From contig NZ_FRCZ01000005.1 in NCBI RefSeq assembly GCF_900143085.1, positions 1 through 64,000 on the forward strand: a DNA stretch of 64,000 bases. The letters are read 5' to 3'. Positions 1 to 11,900 of the stretch are shown here, in pieces (positions within the stretch are counted from its first letter, which is position 1; each line of letters starts with the position of its first letter). The notes under the pieces were generated by a model. It had not been told where the DNA came from, made no database searches, and saw only the letters and a program-made list of their open reading frames with translations. This DNA comes from Gracilibacillus kekensis. GTDB taxonomy: Bacteria > Bacillota > Bacilli > Bacillales > Amphibacillaceae. The translations under genes were made by a program, and so were the position numbers.

Positions 1-306
1 AACTATTGTGACAGTTAACATTTTGAGCCTGTTACTCCAATAAACGAATTTTTCACATGAAAGTAATATCATAATGCAACCTCATGCTAGCGTTGTATAA
101 TATCAAATTAGCGCAGGCGTCCACTTCGACTCCTGAGGGATTAGCATGATCTGAAGATCCACTTTGACAAGTGTTTTTCTTTTCAAAGTTAGCTGAAGAG
201 CATGCCCCTCGGAAAGCGAAGTGGGCAAGCCGTAGCGGTTGATACGCTCATAATAACTGTCAAAATTACCACGTCAGTTATTGCGCAGTATCTTCCAATT
301 ATACAT
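1..306. repeat. Dispersed palindromic repeat, copy A (left part cut by window edge)
   Basis: This stretch downstream of the first gene holds no credible gene. Positions 1 to about 110 match the linker at about 23055-23170 almost base for base, sharing ACTATTGTGACAG and AATATCAAATTAGCG-like strings. A long imperfect hairpin follows at about 110-240: the left arm contains GCGTCCACTTCGACTCC and GATCCACTTTG, and the right arm contains CAAAGTTAGCTGAAG and AAGTGGGCAAGCCGTAGCG. The right flank (AAAATTACCAC then AGTTATTGCGCAGTA) resembles the terminal inverted repeat of copy C. By comparison with copies B and D, a first hairpin probably lies before position 1. Confidence 0.75.
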
Positions 307-328
307 AAAATTTTAGTCTTTTATTCAA

Positions 329-3300
329 TTATCTCTTCAGCCTTCTACTTACCAATAAAGCGATTCCTAATGCCAAGAGGATTAGACTTATCAAGAAGTA
401 GTTATAAATAGATGTCGCTGTATTCGGTAGTTCATCACCTGCCTGTTTTTCACCTTCTTTTCCATTTGTGTGTTGATTTCCACTAGGTATTTCATTATTG
501 TCATCTGTGTCATCCTTATGGTTTGAGTTATTGTTATCATCATCTGAATCTTGATCATTATCATCATTTGAGCCATTACTACCATTTCCATCATTTCCGT
601 TATTATCTGGATCTGTTGTATCATCTTCTTCTATTTTAGAAAAAACACCATAACTGGAGAAGTGTGAAACAGCAAGCTGGATTGTTTGGTTTTCTGAATC
701 AACCTCGCCACCACGCTGCTCCCATACATTTGATTCTTCATTATAATAGTAAATTCCAATCTTATCTGGATTTGCATCTGCTTGATATCCCAAACTAAGA
801 ATAAAATCACTTGCTGGTTCATCGGCACCTTCCGGATACTCTACCGTAATGTTAAATGCCTCTCCTGCTATTTTTAAACCTTCATAATTGGTTCCTTCTA
901 TATCCATGGGTTCAACGATGATCGTTGTTCCTTTAGGCAAGTCTGACGGCGTTGTAATCTGAGCATTTGATCCTGAAATGATATAAGTTGTAGCTGCTGT
1001 AACCTCTTGTTTTTCATGAAAGTCTAGCTCTAAGTCCTCTTCAGGTGTTTCGTCATCCTCATCTGGTTCAGTACCTTCTTTATCAATATACACGGGTTCT
1101 GTTATCCCCTCTAATGTAGGTACAACTTCTTTTATTGTACCGTCTTGATTGAATTCCATTTTATCGATCATTACTTCTCGATTAAATCCGTTGCCATCTG
1201 GAATGGAAAACCTATGATAGACAATATAATAATCATCCGTATCAGGTATATTCAGCACAGAATGATGGCCTGTTGCCTTAATTCCTTGAGCTAAATCTTT
1301 ACTTAAAATCACATCTTGTTTCGTCCATGGTCCCATTGGTGTTTCCCCTATTGCATAGGCTACTTGATAATTCTCATCTCTTGTATCATTCTCTGACCAC
1401 ATTAAATAGTACTTACCATCACGTTTAAATACTACAACACCTTCCCTGAAATTATCAGGCGTCATGTTCACTGGTTCTTCTGCAAGTGAAATCATATCTT
1501 CATTCAATGCCGCACCCCAAAGCGAGCCATTCCCCCAATAAAAATACGATTTCCCGTCATCATCGGTAAAAACATAAGGGTCGATCGCTTGACCCGAATA
1601 TTCGTCTCTTGGAATAAGGGGTTCTCCAAGCGCATCTTCAAACCCTTCTTTAGGTGAGGACGAACTAGCGACACCTATTTGCTGATTTGCAGAGAAATAA
1701 TGATAGAATTTTCCGTCTTTTTCTGCAAAACCTGGGGCCCATGCATTTCCTGTTGCCCACTCTACATCATCTGTCGCAAGATCAAGAATAACTCCATGAT
1801 CTTCCCAATTGATGAGGTCTTTCGAAGAAAATGCTTTAAATTGTGTACCAGACCACCCTTCAAACCCATCTGTTGTTGGATACAAATAGAAAGTATCATC
1901 ATGTACAAATATTTGTGGATCAGCATACAATCCAGGCAGCGTAGCAGATGGATAGATTTCAACCGATACTGTCCATTCTTGTTTATTACCATCTTTATCG
2001 GTAACCGTATACGTAATCGGGTTCGTAAAGTCTTGTGCTTGGTCAGTAGCTGGACTTATCTCAGCATCTGATGCTATTACAATTTCTGGTGTTACATTAC
2101 TCAAATCAATCTCCTTACCTTTAAAAGGTACGGTTATCTGGTGATTCACTGCATCGATCTCTGTTACACCTTGCTGACCTGGTAATTGAAAAGCAGCAAT
2201 ACCTGTAGATGAAAGTGATTTATCAAGAATTTCATCAGTACTTAATGCACGATTATAAACCTCTACATTATCAAAAGCACCTCTAAAATACGGATCATCA
2301 GGATAAAATGACTTACCTAAATAAGCGAATAAATCATTACCCAAGTCGGACATCGAGACCGTAATATTATTGTTTTCTGCCAATAATATACCATCTTTAT
2401 ACATCTTCATACTAGTCGGTGTAATGACTAAATCAACTGTCATCCAATTATCTTTTACAGAAGCTGTATTCGCTTTTACTTCTTGCTCATTTGACCAACT
2501 ATTGGAAGTGATCGCATTACGTATTTCCGTATCTCTTGTTCTTAAAAACATGTAACGTTGATTGTCTTTTCCTATCGCAAATGTGAAGAAATTACCTGTT
2601 ACTGTTTCTGGTTTAATATCCATTGAAATTGTAACCGTATCTCTACCGTCGAAAAATCCTGTAGGAAATTCTGCAAAAGTGTTGTCTGTTCCATCTAAAT
2701 ATAAAACTTGGGAATCTTTTTCTTGATCATGTTGATATGTTGCATTTCCATGTAGTGTTCCATTTCGTTCATTACCTGAATTGTCTTGAATAACGTCTTC
2801 AGTCATTGACTCCTCAAAAGAATACGATAAAACAGGTGCTTGCTGTTCATCTTCATCAGGTATTTCCGATTCTTGATTCCATTTTTCTTGAATTGCTTGA
2901 TATTCTTCCATTGTAATAGGTAAAACCGAACCATGTCGTTTACGGTTAGACCCTAACGAATAGTCAGCAGAATCCACCCTTGTAAAATCTCCACTAGATA
3001 AATCTGTTGTTAAAAGTGGCAGATATCCTTGCCCTGTTGCATATTGATCGACCATTAAATTCCATTTATCCTCATCATTCATTTTAAAAATTAAAGGTCC
3101 TTCCACATCATCGTTCGTTAATCCTAATGGTTCCAGGTTGCCTACTGCCGACCAATCTCCTAAAATTTGTTGACTTTCTTCGATCGTAATTTGACCATCA
3201 GCAGAATATCGATAATACATGTCATGATCTTTAATAATTGTAGTATCGATAATATGTTGGTCACCAGGCCGATCAATATAGACTTCTGGTTCAGTAAAAG

Positions 3301-5500
3301 AATAAAAATCTCTCGTTTTTGCATAATAAATATCTGCTTCACTGTATTCACCATTTTCATTCCGCGTTGTAGAAGCCCAAAATACAATATATTCTCCTGT
3401 TGCTTCATCATATACTGCTTCAGGTGCCCAGGCATTACCGGCATTTGATGGTGCAACTTCTACGATACGTTCTTCTGACCAATTCACTAGATCTGATGAT
3501 TCCCAAATAATTAACGATTTACTACCATTTGTCGAGGCTTGCCCCCATCCTTTTCCACTAGCAATTCGTAGATCTGTAGCATTTAAATAAAATCTATCAC
3601 CCTCTGGTGAACGAATAATATATGGATCCCTTACTCCTTTTTCTCCAATGTCTGAAGTTAACACGGGATCACCATCATTAAGATCTTCCCAATTGAAACC
3701 ATCCTCACTATTAGCGAAATAGATCTGTTCACCAATATCATGTTCACCAGTGAAGTGTGTCATCAGATAGGCTTGATAATCATCTATTTCTGTTGCTGCT
3801 TTAACTGTTACCTCTAGCTCTTTAGTCTCGACAATTTCACCATAAGAAATAGTAGCCGTCAAGGTAACGAAAGTATCTGTTGATTGACGTGTTACGACAC
3901 CTGGCGGGATATTATCATACCCCTCGTTGATCTCTTCTGTAACACTAATTACATCTGAATTGTCTGTTTCCCATGTAATAGAAGCGCCTTCTGTACTAGA
4001 ACTAGGGAGCGTAATATTACCTCTAATATCTGAGGCATTCGGAATAACCAGCTCGTTTTTTGCTTTGTCAACAATTTCTTGATCCGTTAATCCTGCCATT
4101 TCTTTAATTTCCTCTGCTGTTAAGGTATAGTTATACACTTTAAAATCCGCTAATTTCCCTGTGAAGGCTGGAGCTGGGGTATATAGTGATTTACCAATAT
4201 AACCAATAAAATCTGTTTCGGCATCCACACCATTTGCAAGTATATCCATGACAGAGAAAGTATGTGGAAGATTACCTACTTCCTCTCCATTGATATAGAT
4301 GGTAATCAATTCGTCTTCAAAGGTAGCGGTCACCGTTTGATATTCTCCAGATTCGATGGATGCTTCCTGAAACAACTCTTCAGATTCCGCATCTTTTATT
4401 CCAAATCGTACCGTGTCATTTCCCTGCTTCGGATTGAAAAAAACATAATTATTAACATTTGGCCATTCCGCTTCCATTGTTCCTAGCGTATATAACCAAT
4501 GATTGGCCGCTGTACTTGTGCTAAAAGTCGTTTCAACCGTAAATGTCTCATCAGTAACTAATCCTTTTGGCAATTTGACATACTCCGATTTATCACCCGT
4601 GAAGTTTAGAATCGCGTTATCATTTTCTTCTGTGAAATCTGACTGATCGAAACCTACAATAGGCGCATCATTTCCATTATTTGTTACATCTAATAAATTG
4701 CCTTCCTCTTGCGACATATCATAATGTGCAATTAATTGATCTGTAGATGATAAATAAATATGTTTTACTTCATCTGCTGTTAATGTATCATTATACACTT
4801 TAAAATCAGCTAATTTTCCTGTGAATGCGGGATCAGGAGTATATAATGATTTCCCAATGTAACCAATAATATCTGAACCAGATTCCACACCATTTTCTAG
4901 AATCTCTTGCACCGAATAGGTGTGCGGCAATTCTCCTGCTAGCTCTCCGTTAATATAGATGGTAATCAACTCATCTTCAAAGGTGGCCGTCACGGTTTGA
5001 TATTCTCCAGACGTAATGGATCCATCTTGGAATAATAATTCATCCTCCGCATCCTTAATCCCAAAACGTATCGAATCATTCCCTTGTTTTGGATTTAGAA
5101 AAATATAATTGTTAACATTAGGCCATTCTGCTTCAATCGTTCCTATCGTATATAACCAATGGTTTGCTGCAGTGCTCGTACTAAAAGTTGTTTCAATTGT
5201 AAAAGTTTCGTCAATTATTAAACCTTGTGGAAGTTCTATATATTTGTCTTTATCTCCGGTGAAATCAAGTATTGAACGATTGTCTTCCTCTTTAAAATCT
5301 TCACTTTCAAACCCAACAATAGTTGCATCATTTCCATTATTCGTCTTATCGATCAGTTGATTTTCTAAATTTGTCATATCATAATGCGCAATTAGTTCAG
5401 TTGCTGAATGATTATTTGCTTTCACAGTTGCCGGTACAGGAAAAAGTGACAGAAATATAAGAAAAATCATAAAAAGAGCAAGATATTTTTTACCCAACAT
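329..5500 (-). CDS. Cell-wall-anchored double GH43 glycosidase with three LamG-like domains
   Basis: A 1723-residue secreted surface enzyme. Order of parts: signal peptide (about 1-28); two tandem LamG-like jelly-roll domains (about 35-255 and 256-475); a bacterial Ig-like domain (476-575); GH43 domain A (about 576-900); a third LamG-like domain (about 915-1110); a DUF5018-like beta domain (to about 1190); GH43 domain B (about 1192-1490); a 120-residue beta domain shared with the next gene; an Asp/Asn/Gly linker; and a sorting signal LPNTA (Leu 1691), a hydrophobic helix and RRLKR. GH43 A shows the family triad: base Asp 625 in GVRDPYI, Asp in HIIDTT, and acid Glu near 800 in VEGP. GH43 B shows YADPQIF, AIDPYVF and REGVVVF. 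GH43 enzymes act mainly on arabinose- or xylose-containing glycans; the exact substrate is unknown. The start is preceded by GGGAGG at 8 nt. A cre box upstream suggests CcpA control. LamG 1 and 2 look like a recent duplication. Confidence 0.9.
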   Translation of the reverse strand: MLGKKYLALFMIFLIFLSLFPVPATVKANNHSATELIAHYDMTNLENQLIDKTNNGNDATIVGFESEDFKEEDNRSILDFTGDKDKYIELPQGLIIDETFTIETTFSTSTAANHWLYTIGTIEAEWPNVNNYIFLNPKQGNDSIRFGIKDAEDELLFQDGSITSGEYQTVTATFEDELITIYINGELAGELPHTYSVQEILENGVESGSDIIGYIGKSLYTPDPAFTGKLADFKVYNDTLTADEVKHIYLSSTDQLIAHYDMSQEEGNLLDVTNNGNDAPIVGFDQSDFTEENDNAILNFTGDKSEYVKLPKGLVTDETFTVETTFSTSTAANHWLYTLGTMEAEWPNVNNYVFFNPKQGNDTVRFGIKDAESEELFQEASIESGEYQTVTATFEDELITIYINGEEVGNLPHTFSVMDILANGVDAETDFIGYIGKSLYTPAPAFTGKLADFKVYNYTLTAEEIKEMAGLTDQEIVDKAKNELVIPNASDIRGNITLPSSSTEGASITWETDNSDVISVTEEINEGYDNIPPGVVTRQSTDTFVTLTATISYGEIVETKELEVTVKAATEIDDYQAYLMTHFTGEHDIGEQIYFANSEDGFNWEDLNDGDPVLTSDIGEKGVRDPYIIRSPEGDRFYLNATDLRIASGKGWGQASTNGSKSLIIWESSDLVNWSEERIVEVAPSNAGNAWAPEAVYDEATGEYIVFWASTTRNENGEYSEADIYYAKTRDFYSFTEPEVYIDRPGDQHIIDTTIIKDHDMYYRYSADGQITIEESQQILGDWSAVGNLEPLGLTNDDVEGPLIFKMNDEDKWNLMVDQYATGQGYLPLLTTDLSSGDFTRVDSADYSLGSNRKRHGSVLPITMEEYQAIQEKWNQESEIPDEDEQQAPVLSYSFEESMTEDVIQDNSGNERNGTLHGNATYQHDQEKDSQVLYLDGTDNTFAEFPTGFFDGRDTVTISMDIKPETVTGNFFTFAIGKDNQRYMFLRTRDTEIRNAITSNSWSNEQEVKANTASVKDNWMTVDLVITPTSMKMYKDGILLAENNNITVSMSDLGNDLFAYLGKSFYPDDPYFRGAFDNVEVYNRALSTDEILDKSLSSTGIAAFQLPGQQGVTEIDAVNHQITVPFKGKEIDLSNVTPEIVIASDAEISPATDQAQDFTNPITYTVTDKDGNKQEWTVSVEIYPSATLPGLYADPQIFVHDDTFYLYPTTDGFEGWSGTQFKAFSSKDLINWEDHGVILDLATDDVEWATGNAWAPGFAEKDGKFYHYFSANQQIGVASSSSPKEGFEDALGEPLIPRDEYSGQAIDPYVFTDDDGKSYFYWGNGSLWGAALNEDMISLAEEPVNMTPDNFREGVVVFKRDGKYYLMWSENDTRDENYQVAYAIGETPMGPWTKQDVILSKDLAQGIKATGHHSVLNIPDTDDYYIVYHRFSIPDGNGFNREVMIDKMEFNQDGTIKEVVPTLEGITEPVYIDKEGTEPDEDDETPEEDLELDFHEKQEVTAATTYIISGSNAQITTPSDLPKGTTIIVEPMDIEGTNYEGLKIAGEAFNITVEYPEGADEPASDFILSLGYQADANPDKIGIYYYNEESNVWEQRGGEVDSENQTIQLAVSHFSSYGVFSKIEEDDTTDPDNNGNDGNGSNGSNDDNDQDSDDDNNNSNHKDDTDDNNEIPSGNQHTNGKEGEKQAGDELPNTATSIYNYFLISLILLALGIALLVSRRLKR

Positions 5501-5570
5501 TATTTACCTCCCATAAAAATTTGTTTCATTGCGATTAGTAGTAAAAAAGTTCCTCCTTATCCACGTTTAT

Positions 5571-5585
5571 TTGTAAACGCTTTCT
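5571..5585. promoter_or_regulatory. cre box (CcpA operator) upstream of the double GH43 gene
   Basis: TTGTAAACGCTTTCT matches the CcpA operator consensus WTGNAANCGNWWNCW at every position. It lies about 70 bp upstream of the start codon of the wall-anchored GH43 enzyme, a position suited to carbon catabolite repression. CcpA itself is not in the window. Confidence 0.75.
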
Positions 5586-5719
5586 TTTCTGGTTGTATAC
5601 TCTTAATTATGATTAGCAATCTACTAAATTGAAATGTAATATTTTTAAAATTTTGTACGTTTTTTTACGATAGAATTGCATAAGAATAGTACATTATCAC
5701 TTTTTTTCAAAAAAATTAA

Positions 5720-5877
5720 CTGCACGGGAAATGTAGTGATCTAAACGGGATAACTGGTCAGCTTCACGGGATATGTTTCCTTCTTGACTGGATAAGCCTT
5801 GATATCCCGTTAAGAAAAGGATGTTTCCCGTGAAGCATCAGAGTTATCCCGTCTAGCAAAGGTATTATCCCGTGAAG
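5720..5877. repeat. 158-bp dyad element, 4+4 cores at 21-bp period (element 1)
   Basis: Eight copies of a core related to TTCACGGGATA are present. CGGG (or CTGG) begins at 5725, 5746, 5767 and 5788. The reverse complement CCCG begins at 5806, 5827, 5848 and 5869. Spacing is exactly 21 bp within each arm, and all four pairs share one dyad axis at about 5798.5. Cores alternate between CTTCACGGGATA and AGACGGGATAA types. The 9-10 bp between cores are much less conserved and only partly complementary. The element lies 36 bp beyond the stop of the GH59/GH43 gene, separated from it by that gene's terminator hairpin. An element of identical geometry is at 17853-18010. Function unknown. Confidence 0.9.
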
Positions 5878-5880
5878 CTT

Positions 5881-5908
5881 TTACAGTAGAGTTTTCTACT
5901 GTAAAATT
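5881..5908 (-). terminator. Hairpin after the GH59/GH43 gene
   Basis: TTTTACAGTAGA, a 4-nt loop, then its exact complement TCTACTGTAAAA form a 12-bp stem beginning 5 nt beyond the stop codon. The T-run is short, so this could be an intrinsic terminator or an mRNA 3'-end stabiliser. Confidence 0.6.
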
Positions 5909-5913
5909 AACTA

Positions 5914-8900
5914 TTATTTACTGCTTTTTCTAACTCTCATAAACAATGCTGCACCAATGATTAAGAAAATGAAACTGATTAACAGATAGTTTGCTATATT
6001 TGTCGCGGTATCTGGTAATTGTTTATCAGATGCTTTTTGATCTCCTTGATTATTATTGTCGTTTGCTGGTGTCTTAGTCTCATTGTCTGTATCATCTTCA
6101 TTTGATCCGTTTTCGTCATCCGTTGTACTTCCTTCTTCATCATTTGGTTGTTCCTCTTCGTTTGGTGATTCAGGTTCACCATTTGTCGGAGGTTGATTCG
6201 GGTCTGACGGTTTCTCTTCATTAGGATCCTCTTCTTCTACCTCAGCAAAAACGCCATAAGTTGAAAAGTGTGGCACCTCAAGACGAATCCCTTGATTTGT
6301 TTCATCGACCTCTCCACCGCGGTGCTCCCACTCATTTGTTTCTTCATTGTAATAATAGATGGCTAATTTATCAGCATCCGCGCCTGTTTCGTATCCTAAC
6401 ACTAAGATAAAGTTCTTCGCTGGTTCTTCTGCTCCTTCTGGGTAATCAAATATGAAGGTAAAAGCTGCACCAGCAGAAGTTATATCTTGTGCACTGGTGT
6501 CGTCTACCTCTTTCGTTTCAACCAATAATGTAGTACCTTCTGGTAAATCAGCAGGCATCTTTATTTGGGCACTTGTTCCACTAATGATATAGTTAATCCC
6601 AGCTTTTACTTCTTGGCTTTTCCCAAGTTCAAATTCCTGATCTTCTTCTGGAGTCTCATTATCAGACTCATCGATTACCGTTACTTCAACAGTTGCTGTG
6701 AATCCACCATCTGCAGTAGTCACTGATACTACAGCTTTCCCTTCACCTACTGCTTTAACCAATCCATCTTGTGAAACTGTAACAACCTCTTCCTTATTAC
6801 TGCTAAACCAAACATCTTGATTTTCAGCATCTTCAGGTTCGATCGTTGCATTGATCGTTGTTTCTTCATCGATTTTTAACTCAACTGTATCCTGATCAAC
6901 AGTAATACCCGCAACAGGGACGTCGATGCTATCTTCTATTTCTGTTGGAACATTCGCAAGTAATGCATCATATTCTTCTTGCGTAACTGCTAACACTGTT
7001 CCATGACGTGGGCTGCTTGGTAAATCATAGTCTTCGGATAATGTCCATTCACCAGAATCTAAATCAGTTGTTTCAAAAGGTACATATCCTCGGCCACCGA
7101 ATTCATCGATAAACAAATACCATTTCTCTTCTGTATTTGATTTAAAGATCGCTGGTCCTTCTCCTTGACTAATCGTTCCTTTTCCAATACCTTCTGTTAT
7201 CATTTCGAACTCAGGGTCCAACACGGAGTCTCCAACCTCTTGGAAAATAAATTTCCCATTTGGAGCACTATCTTCGTTAAAACCTCGCTCATCTTTAGTG
7301 AATCTGTAGATTTTCCCATCATGTTCCACCATTGTTGTATCAATGATCGAGTAACCATAATCCAGATAAACCTCAGGCTCACTAAACGTGTGGAAATCTC
7401 TTGTTGTAGTGTACATCATACGTTGATAGCTGTCTCCTGAATTTCTGTCTTCTTCACTGTCATACAATTTCGAAGCCCAAAAGATCACATATTCACCGAT
7501 TGTTTTATCGTAAAAAATTTCTGGAGCCCATGTATTACCCGCTTCTGTTGGTGCGACTTCAACTAACCTTTGTTCCGACCAATTTACTAAATCGGTTGAC
7601 TCCCAAACCATGATCGATTTACTTCCCGATGTTTGAGCGCGTCCCCAATCACCATTTCCATGAATTTTTAAGTCAGTGGCAATCATATAAAATTTATCGC
7701 CTTCAGGAGAGCGAATAATAAACGGGTCTCTTAGGCCTTGTTCTCCCAATTTGGAGGTGATTGCCGGCTCCCCATCGTTAAGTTGCTGCCAATGAAGTGG
7801 ATCATTTCCTTCACTAAGTGCAAAGTAAATTTGCTCACCATTTGCTGTACCTTCACCTGTAAAATAGCTAAATAGGTAGCCCTTATAATCTTTTTCTTCT
7901 GGCATTTCTTTTACTTTTGCTACAAATTTTTTCGTCATTTCTTGGTCATTTAGTGATACGGTTGCAGTTAGTGTAATATCTATGTCCCCTTCTCCATAGT
8001 TAGGACGTGTCACCTCACCAGTTGTGGTAACAACATCAGAATCTTCAGAGCTCCAACTGATACTTGTTCCATTTTCACCTTCAGTTGGCAGAGTCAAATG
8101 ACCACGGACATCATTTATATTCGGAACTTTTAAAGCTTCCAAAGCTTCTCTGATAAGATCGTTATCAGGAGACATACTTTTGACTGTGATCTTAATTTCT
8201 TTCGTATCGGAACTTTCCCCTTTTGAAATAGTCGCCGTCAATACTACCTCTTGATCTCCCTCTTCATAAGATGGGAGTTTAACCGCACCATCATTGGAGA
8301 TTAACTCTGGATTACTCGATTCCCAAGTAACATTTGCTTTTAATCCATCAACATCTACTTGATTTGGAAGCAAGATATCTTCGCTCACATCTTCAGGTAA
8401 TACTAATTGAGATTTCGCAAGTTCAACAATCTCTTGATCGGTAACACCTGTTATTTCTTCTGAAGATAATGCATAATTATATACTTTAAAATCTCTCAAT
8501 TTTCCAATAAAAGCAGGATCAGGATTGTACAAAGATTTGCCAATATAGCCAATAAAATCAGCCTCTTCTTCTACTCCTGCTTCCAGTATTTCCTGAACAG
8601 AATAATCATGTTCAAGCGAACCTACTGGTAGACCATTGAGATAAAGCGATATACTTCCTTCTGCAAAAGTCGCAGTAAAGGTGTTATATTCCCCTGCATT
8701 AATACTGGCATTCTGAAATAATAACTCTGTTTCTGCATTTTTAATTCCAAATCTCACAGTTCCATTCGCTTGATTTGGATTTAAGAAAATATAGTTGTTT
8801 ACATTTGGCCAATTACCTTCTATTGTTCCAATACTATAAAGCCAATGATTGGCGCCGGTATCAGTATGGAAGGTTGTTTCAATTGTAAAGGTCTCGTCAT

Positions 8901-11900
8901 CAATTAATCCAGTTGGTAATTTCACATATTGAGAGTCGTCACCTGTAAAGTTCAGTGTAGTGAAATCCGCTTCTTCCAAAAAATCTTCTTGCTCAAATCC
9001 AACTAAAGGTGCATCAAATCCATTTTCTGTTACATCCGTTAACTTTCCATCTGCATAACTCATGTCATAATGTGCAGTTAACTGATCTACATCCGTATCT
9101 CCGTCAGAATTATCTGGGTCATCATCTGAAGAACTACTATCTGTAATGATATCTATACCATCCAATATATAGCTTCCACCTTTTATTACTATTTTTGCCG
9201 TATGGTTCGTCTTTTCAAGACCACGAATGCTATAGGATGTTTGTCTATCACCTTTCGAATATACGCGATAATCTTGATCGACTAATTGATCATCAATATA
9301 TATATCGATTAAAGCATCTGGAGTAGCGCCAAATAAATTAAATCCACTACCTTCAAAATCAAAAATAATTGAATTATCACTTTCTTCTGGTGTGCTATAA
9401 ATCGTTACACCTCTATAATCCATATACTGTTCTTTTATTTCATTATCACCCAGTGAAACTTTTAATGTATGTCGTTTTTCTTCGAGGTCTCTTATCGAAT
9501 ATCGTACACCGTCCTCTGCAACATCAAAGTTTCCAACACTTTCACCATCCAATTCAAAATGGTACGTGGTTTCATTACCTGTCCCTGCAAGATAATCGAT
9601 TCCTGTTCCAGTAAAATGGATTAAAATATACGGATTATCATTGAAATTTGCCCACGCATTCGTGCTATTTGCACCCCATACATTACCATTTTCGCGATAG
9701 GCATAAACGGTATTTTCTTGGTCATCTATTTCTGAATCATCTGCAATAGCAGTAAAATCATTTGGTGCTATTGTTGTAGTAGCTTCAAATTCCATCGGTT
9801 CATCTGTCTCTATCTCTGCTCGAACAAAACTTGTGTAACTCTCTTTCGCTACTACTTTCAGTGTATGTTCCCCTTGTTCCAGATCTTCTGCAGACCATAC
9901 CATTTGGACAACGGAACTATTATTTAAGTAACTCGCTTCCCCTACTAGTTCACCATCCAAATAAATATCTGCGGTCCCGTTAGACGGATTGGTTTCACCA
10001 AAAAGTCTTATTTCATTACCTTCAAAGGTAATTTCAAATGAATCACCATCATTGCTCCAAGCATTACCACTATTGGAACCCCAGTCACCAGAATAGAATA
10101 CTTTGTTTAAAGCTCCTTGTTCTGTTGTCGTGTCTGTATGTTCAACCGTTACCCCATTCCAAACAGGGAAATCGGTAGTAGTCCTCATCTGTGTCCGATT
10201 AAAATGGGCATAACCCGCTTGTAAGAAATCCCAATCTCCTATATACCCAATAGGATTCCAGGGGTCATTGTTGCTTAGTGCCGCCTCTTCTGTATCATAT
10301 TTTTGACCTTGAGCATTATCGAATTTTAAAGATTGGTATGGGTAACCTTCGATTGGCTCAATCCGTAAATTATCGATAAGTGTTTCATAATAACCTGAGC
10401 CTAATGTTACCCGACCAGCCATTACGGTCTTTGCTTCATCCGTATAGGAAGCAATTTCCTCACCATCAACATAAAGGGTAAATATATTTTCTTTTGCTTC
10501 AAAGGCTAGGTTATGCCAAACCGTATTATCAAAATTATCTATTTCTCCCTGCTCCACAACATTTCCTAATTTGAGAATTTGATAGCTACCATCTTTGTAA
10601 ACGCGGGCATTATATGGAGCTTGTGAGTCCGACCATTCTGCTTTTACTTGACGGAGTCCTATTAAGGCATAATTTTCTCGATCCTCGACTTGGTTTGTAT
10701 TTGTGTCTAATAAGAAATCATAAGATACTTTGTAATTAACCCAACGGAAATCCCCAATATTTGTATTAGGATTAACCCCTGCTTCTGATCCATCTTCCCC
10801 ACCCCACACAGACCAATCTGCACCAATGATATCTGTGTTGATTTTTTGTTGCAGCATATTTCCATGTTCAGCTGCATTTGGAATGTCTCGCTCTACTCTT
10901 TCAAAACTGTCACTTTCTAATGGTTGAGTGGCTTCTGTGACTACTTCAAAAGCACCAATTTGATCGGTTGTATAGCGTGGGGTTCCTCCACGACGTTCTA
11001 CGTAATCTCTTCCTTTGTCGTCTACAGCATATTCGTCATATTCAAAATCATCTTCATATGGAAGAGACATGATTGTATCTTCCGATAGATTGACAGGATT
11101 AGACTGATACTCAAACCCTGCCATTTCTGATTTGCGATCCAATGTAGAAATCGTTACAACGGAATATGGTTTCACTTCCAGCTGATAACTTCCATCCTCT
11201 GGAGTAATGGTTTGAATGTTTTTAAACCAATTTTCATCATAATCTTGTCCTTGATCAGATCCACGTGTTTCCCAAACATGTACTTCTGCGTTCTCTTTAC
11301 CATTTAAATTTTCAGTATTAATGGTATATACTCTGGTATCTGCTGTATTGTTGGTAAACACACTTGTATAATCGTCGGTTTCTGGGTCTTTCAATGTCAT
11401 ATAATTGTGCGTACTTGTATCAACACGGACACCGCCATCTCCTTCGACGCCATCACTATATGTCGCACTATTCACATACATCCAGCGCTCATTTTTCTTC
11501 GTCGTGTGATCGTCATAACCAACAAAGTTCATGACATGGCGAACACCTTGTATACCTGCATCAGCTTCGTAAAATCCAGACCACGGATCGAAAGCACTAA
11601 TAAGATGCTTTGGATTATATTGTGCACCTTGATAAAATGCTGCGACAGAAGGTTGGAAATCGAAGGACACTGCCTGTAATGGGTTCTCTGTTTCACCAGT
11701 CCAGGAGTAAATAGAAATGATCCTTGATATAACATCGGCAACTCCGACTTCTCCACCAATCCCCTTATAATGAGGCTGCATGTTTTCACGATAGCGAGCA
11801 TTGATCATAGGTGAGACCCCTTCTGACACCCAAACTTCTTTAGGTTCTTTGCCCTCATTAATCAATTGGTCTTGCAATTGTGTCAGCTCATTGGAACCAT

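Noticed and set aside
202-411. Plus-strand frame of 69 codons at the left edge
   Set aside because: It runs from the palindromic repeat antisense into the C-terminus of the GH43 gene, with no ribosome site or recognisable protein.
3160-3456. Out-of-frame 98-codon frames inside the GH43 gene, on both strands
   Set aside because: Shadows of the long coding frame with no start signals; many similar ones occur within both giant genes.
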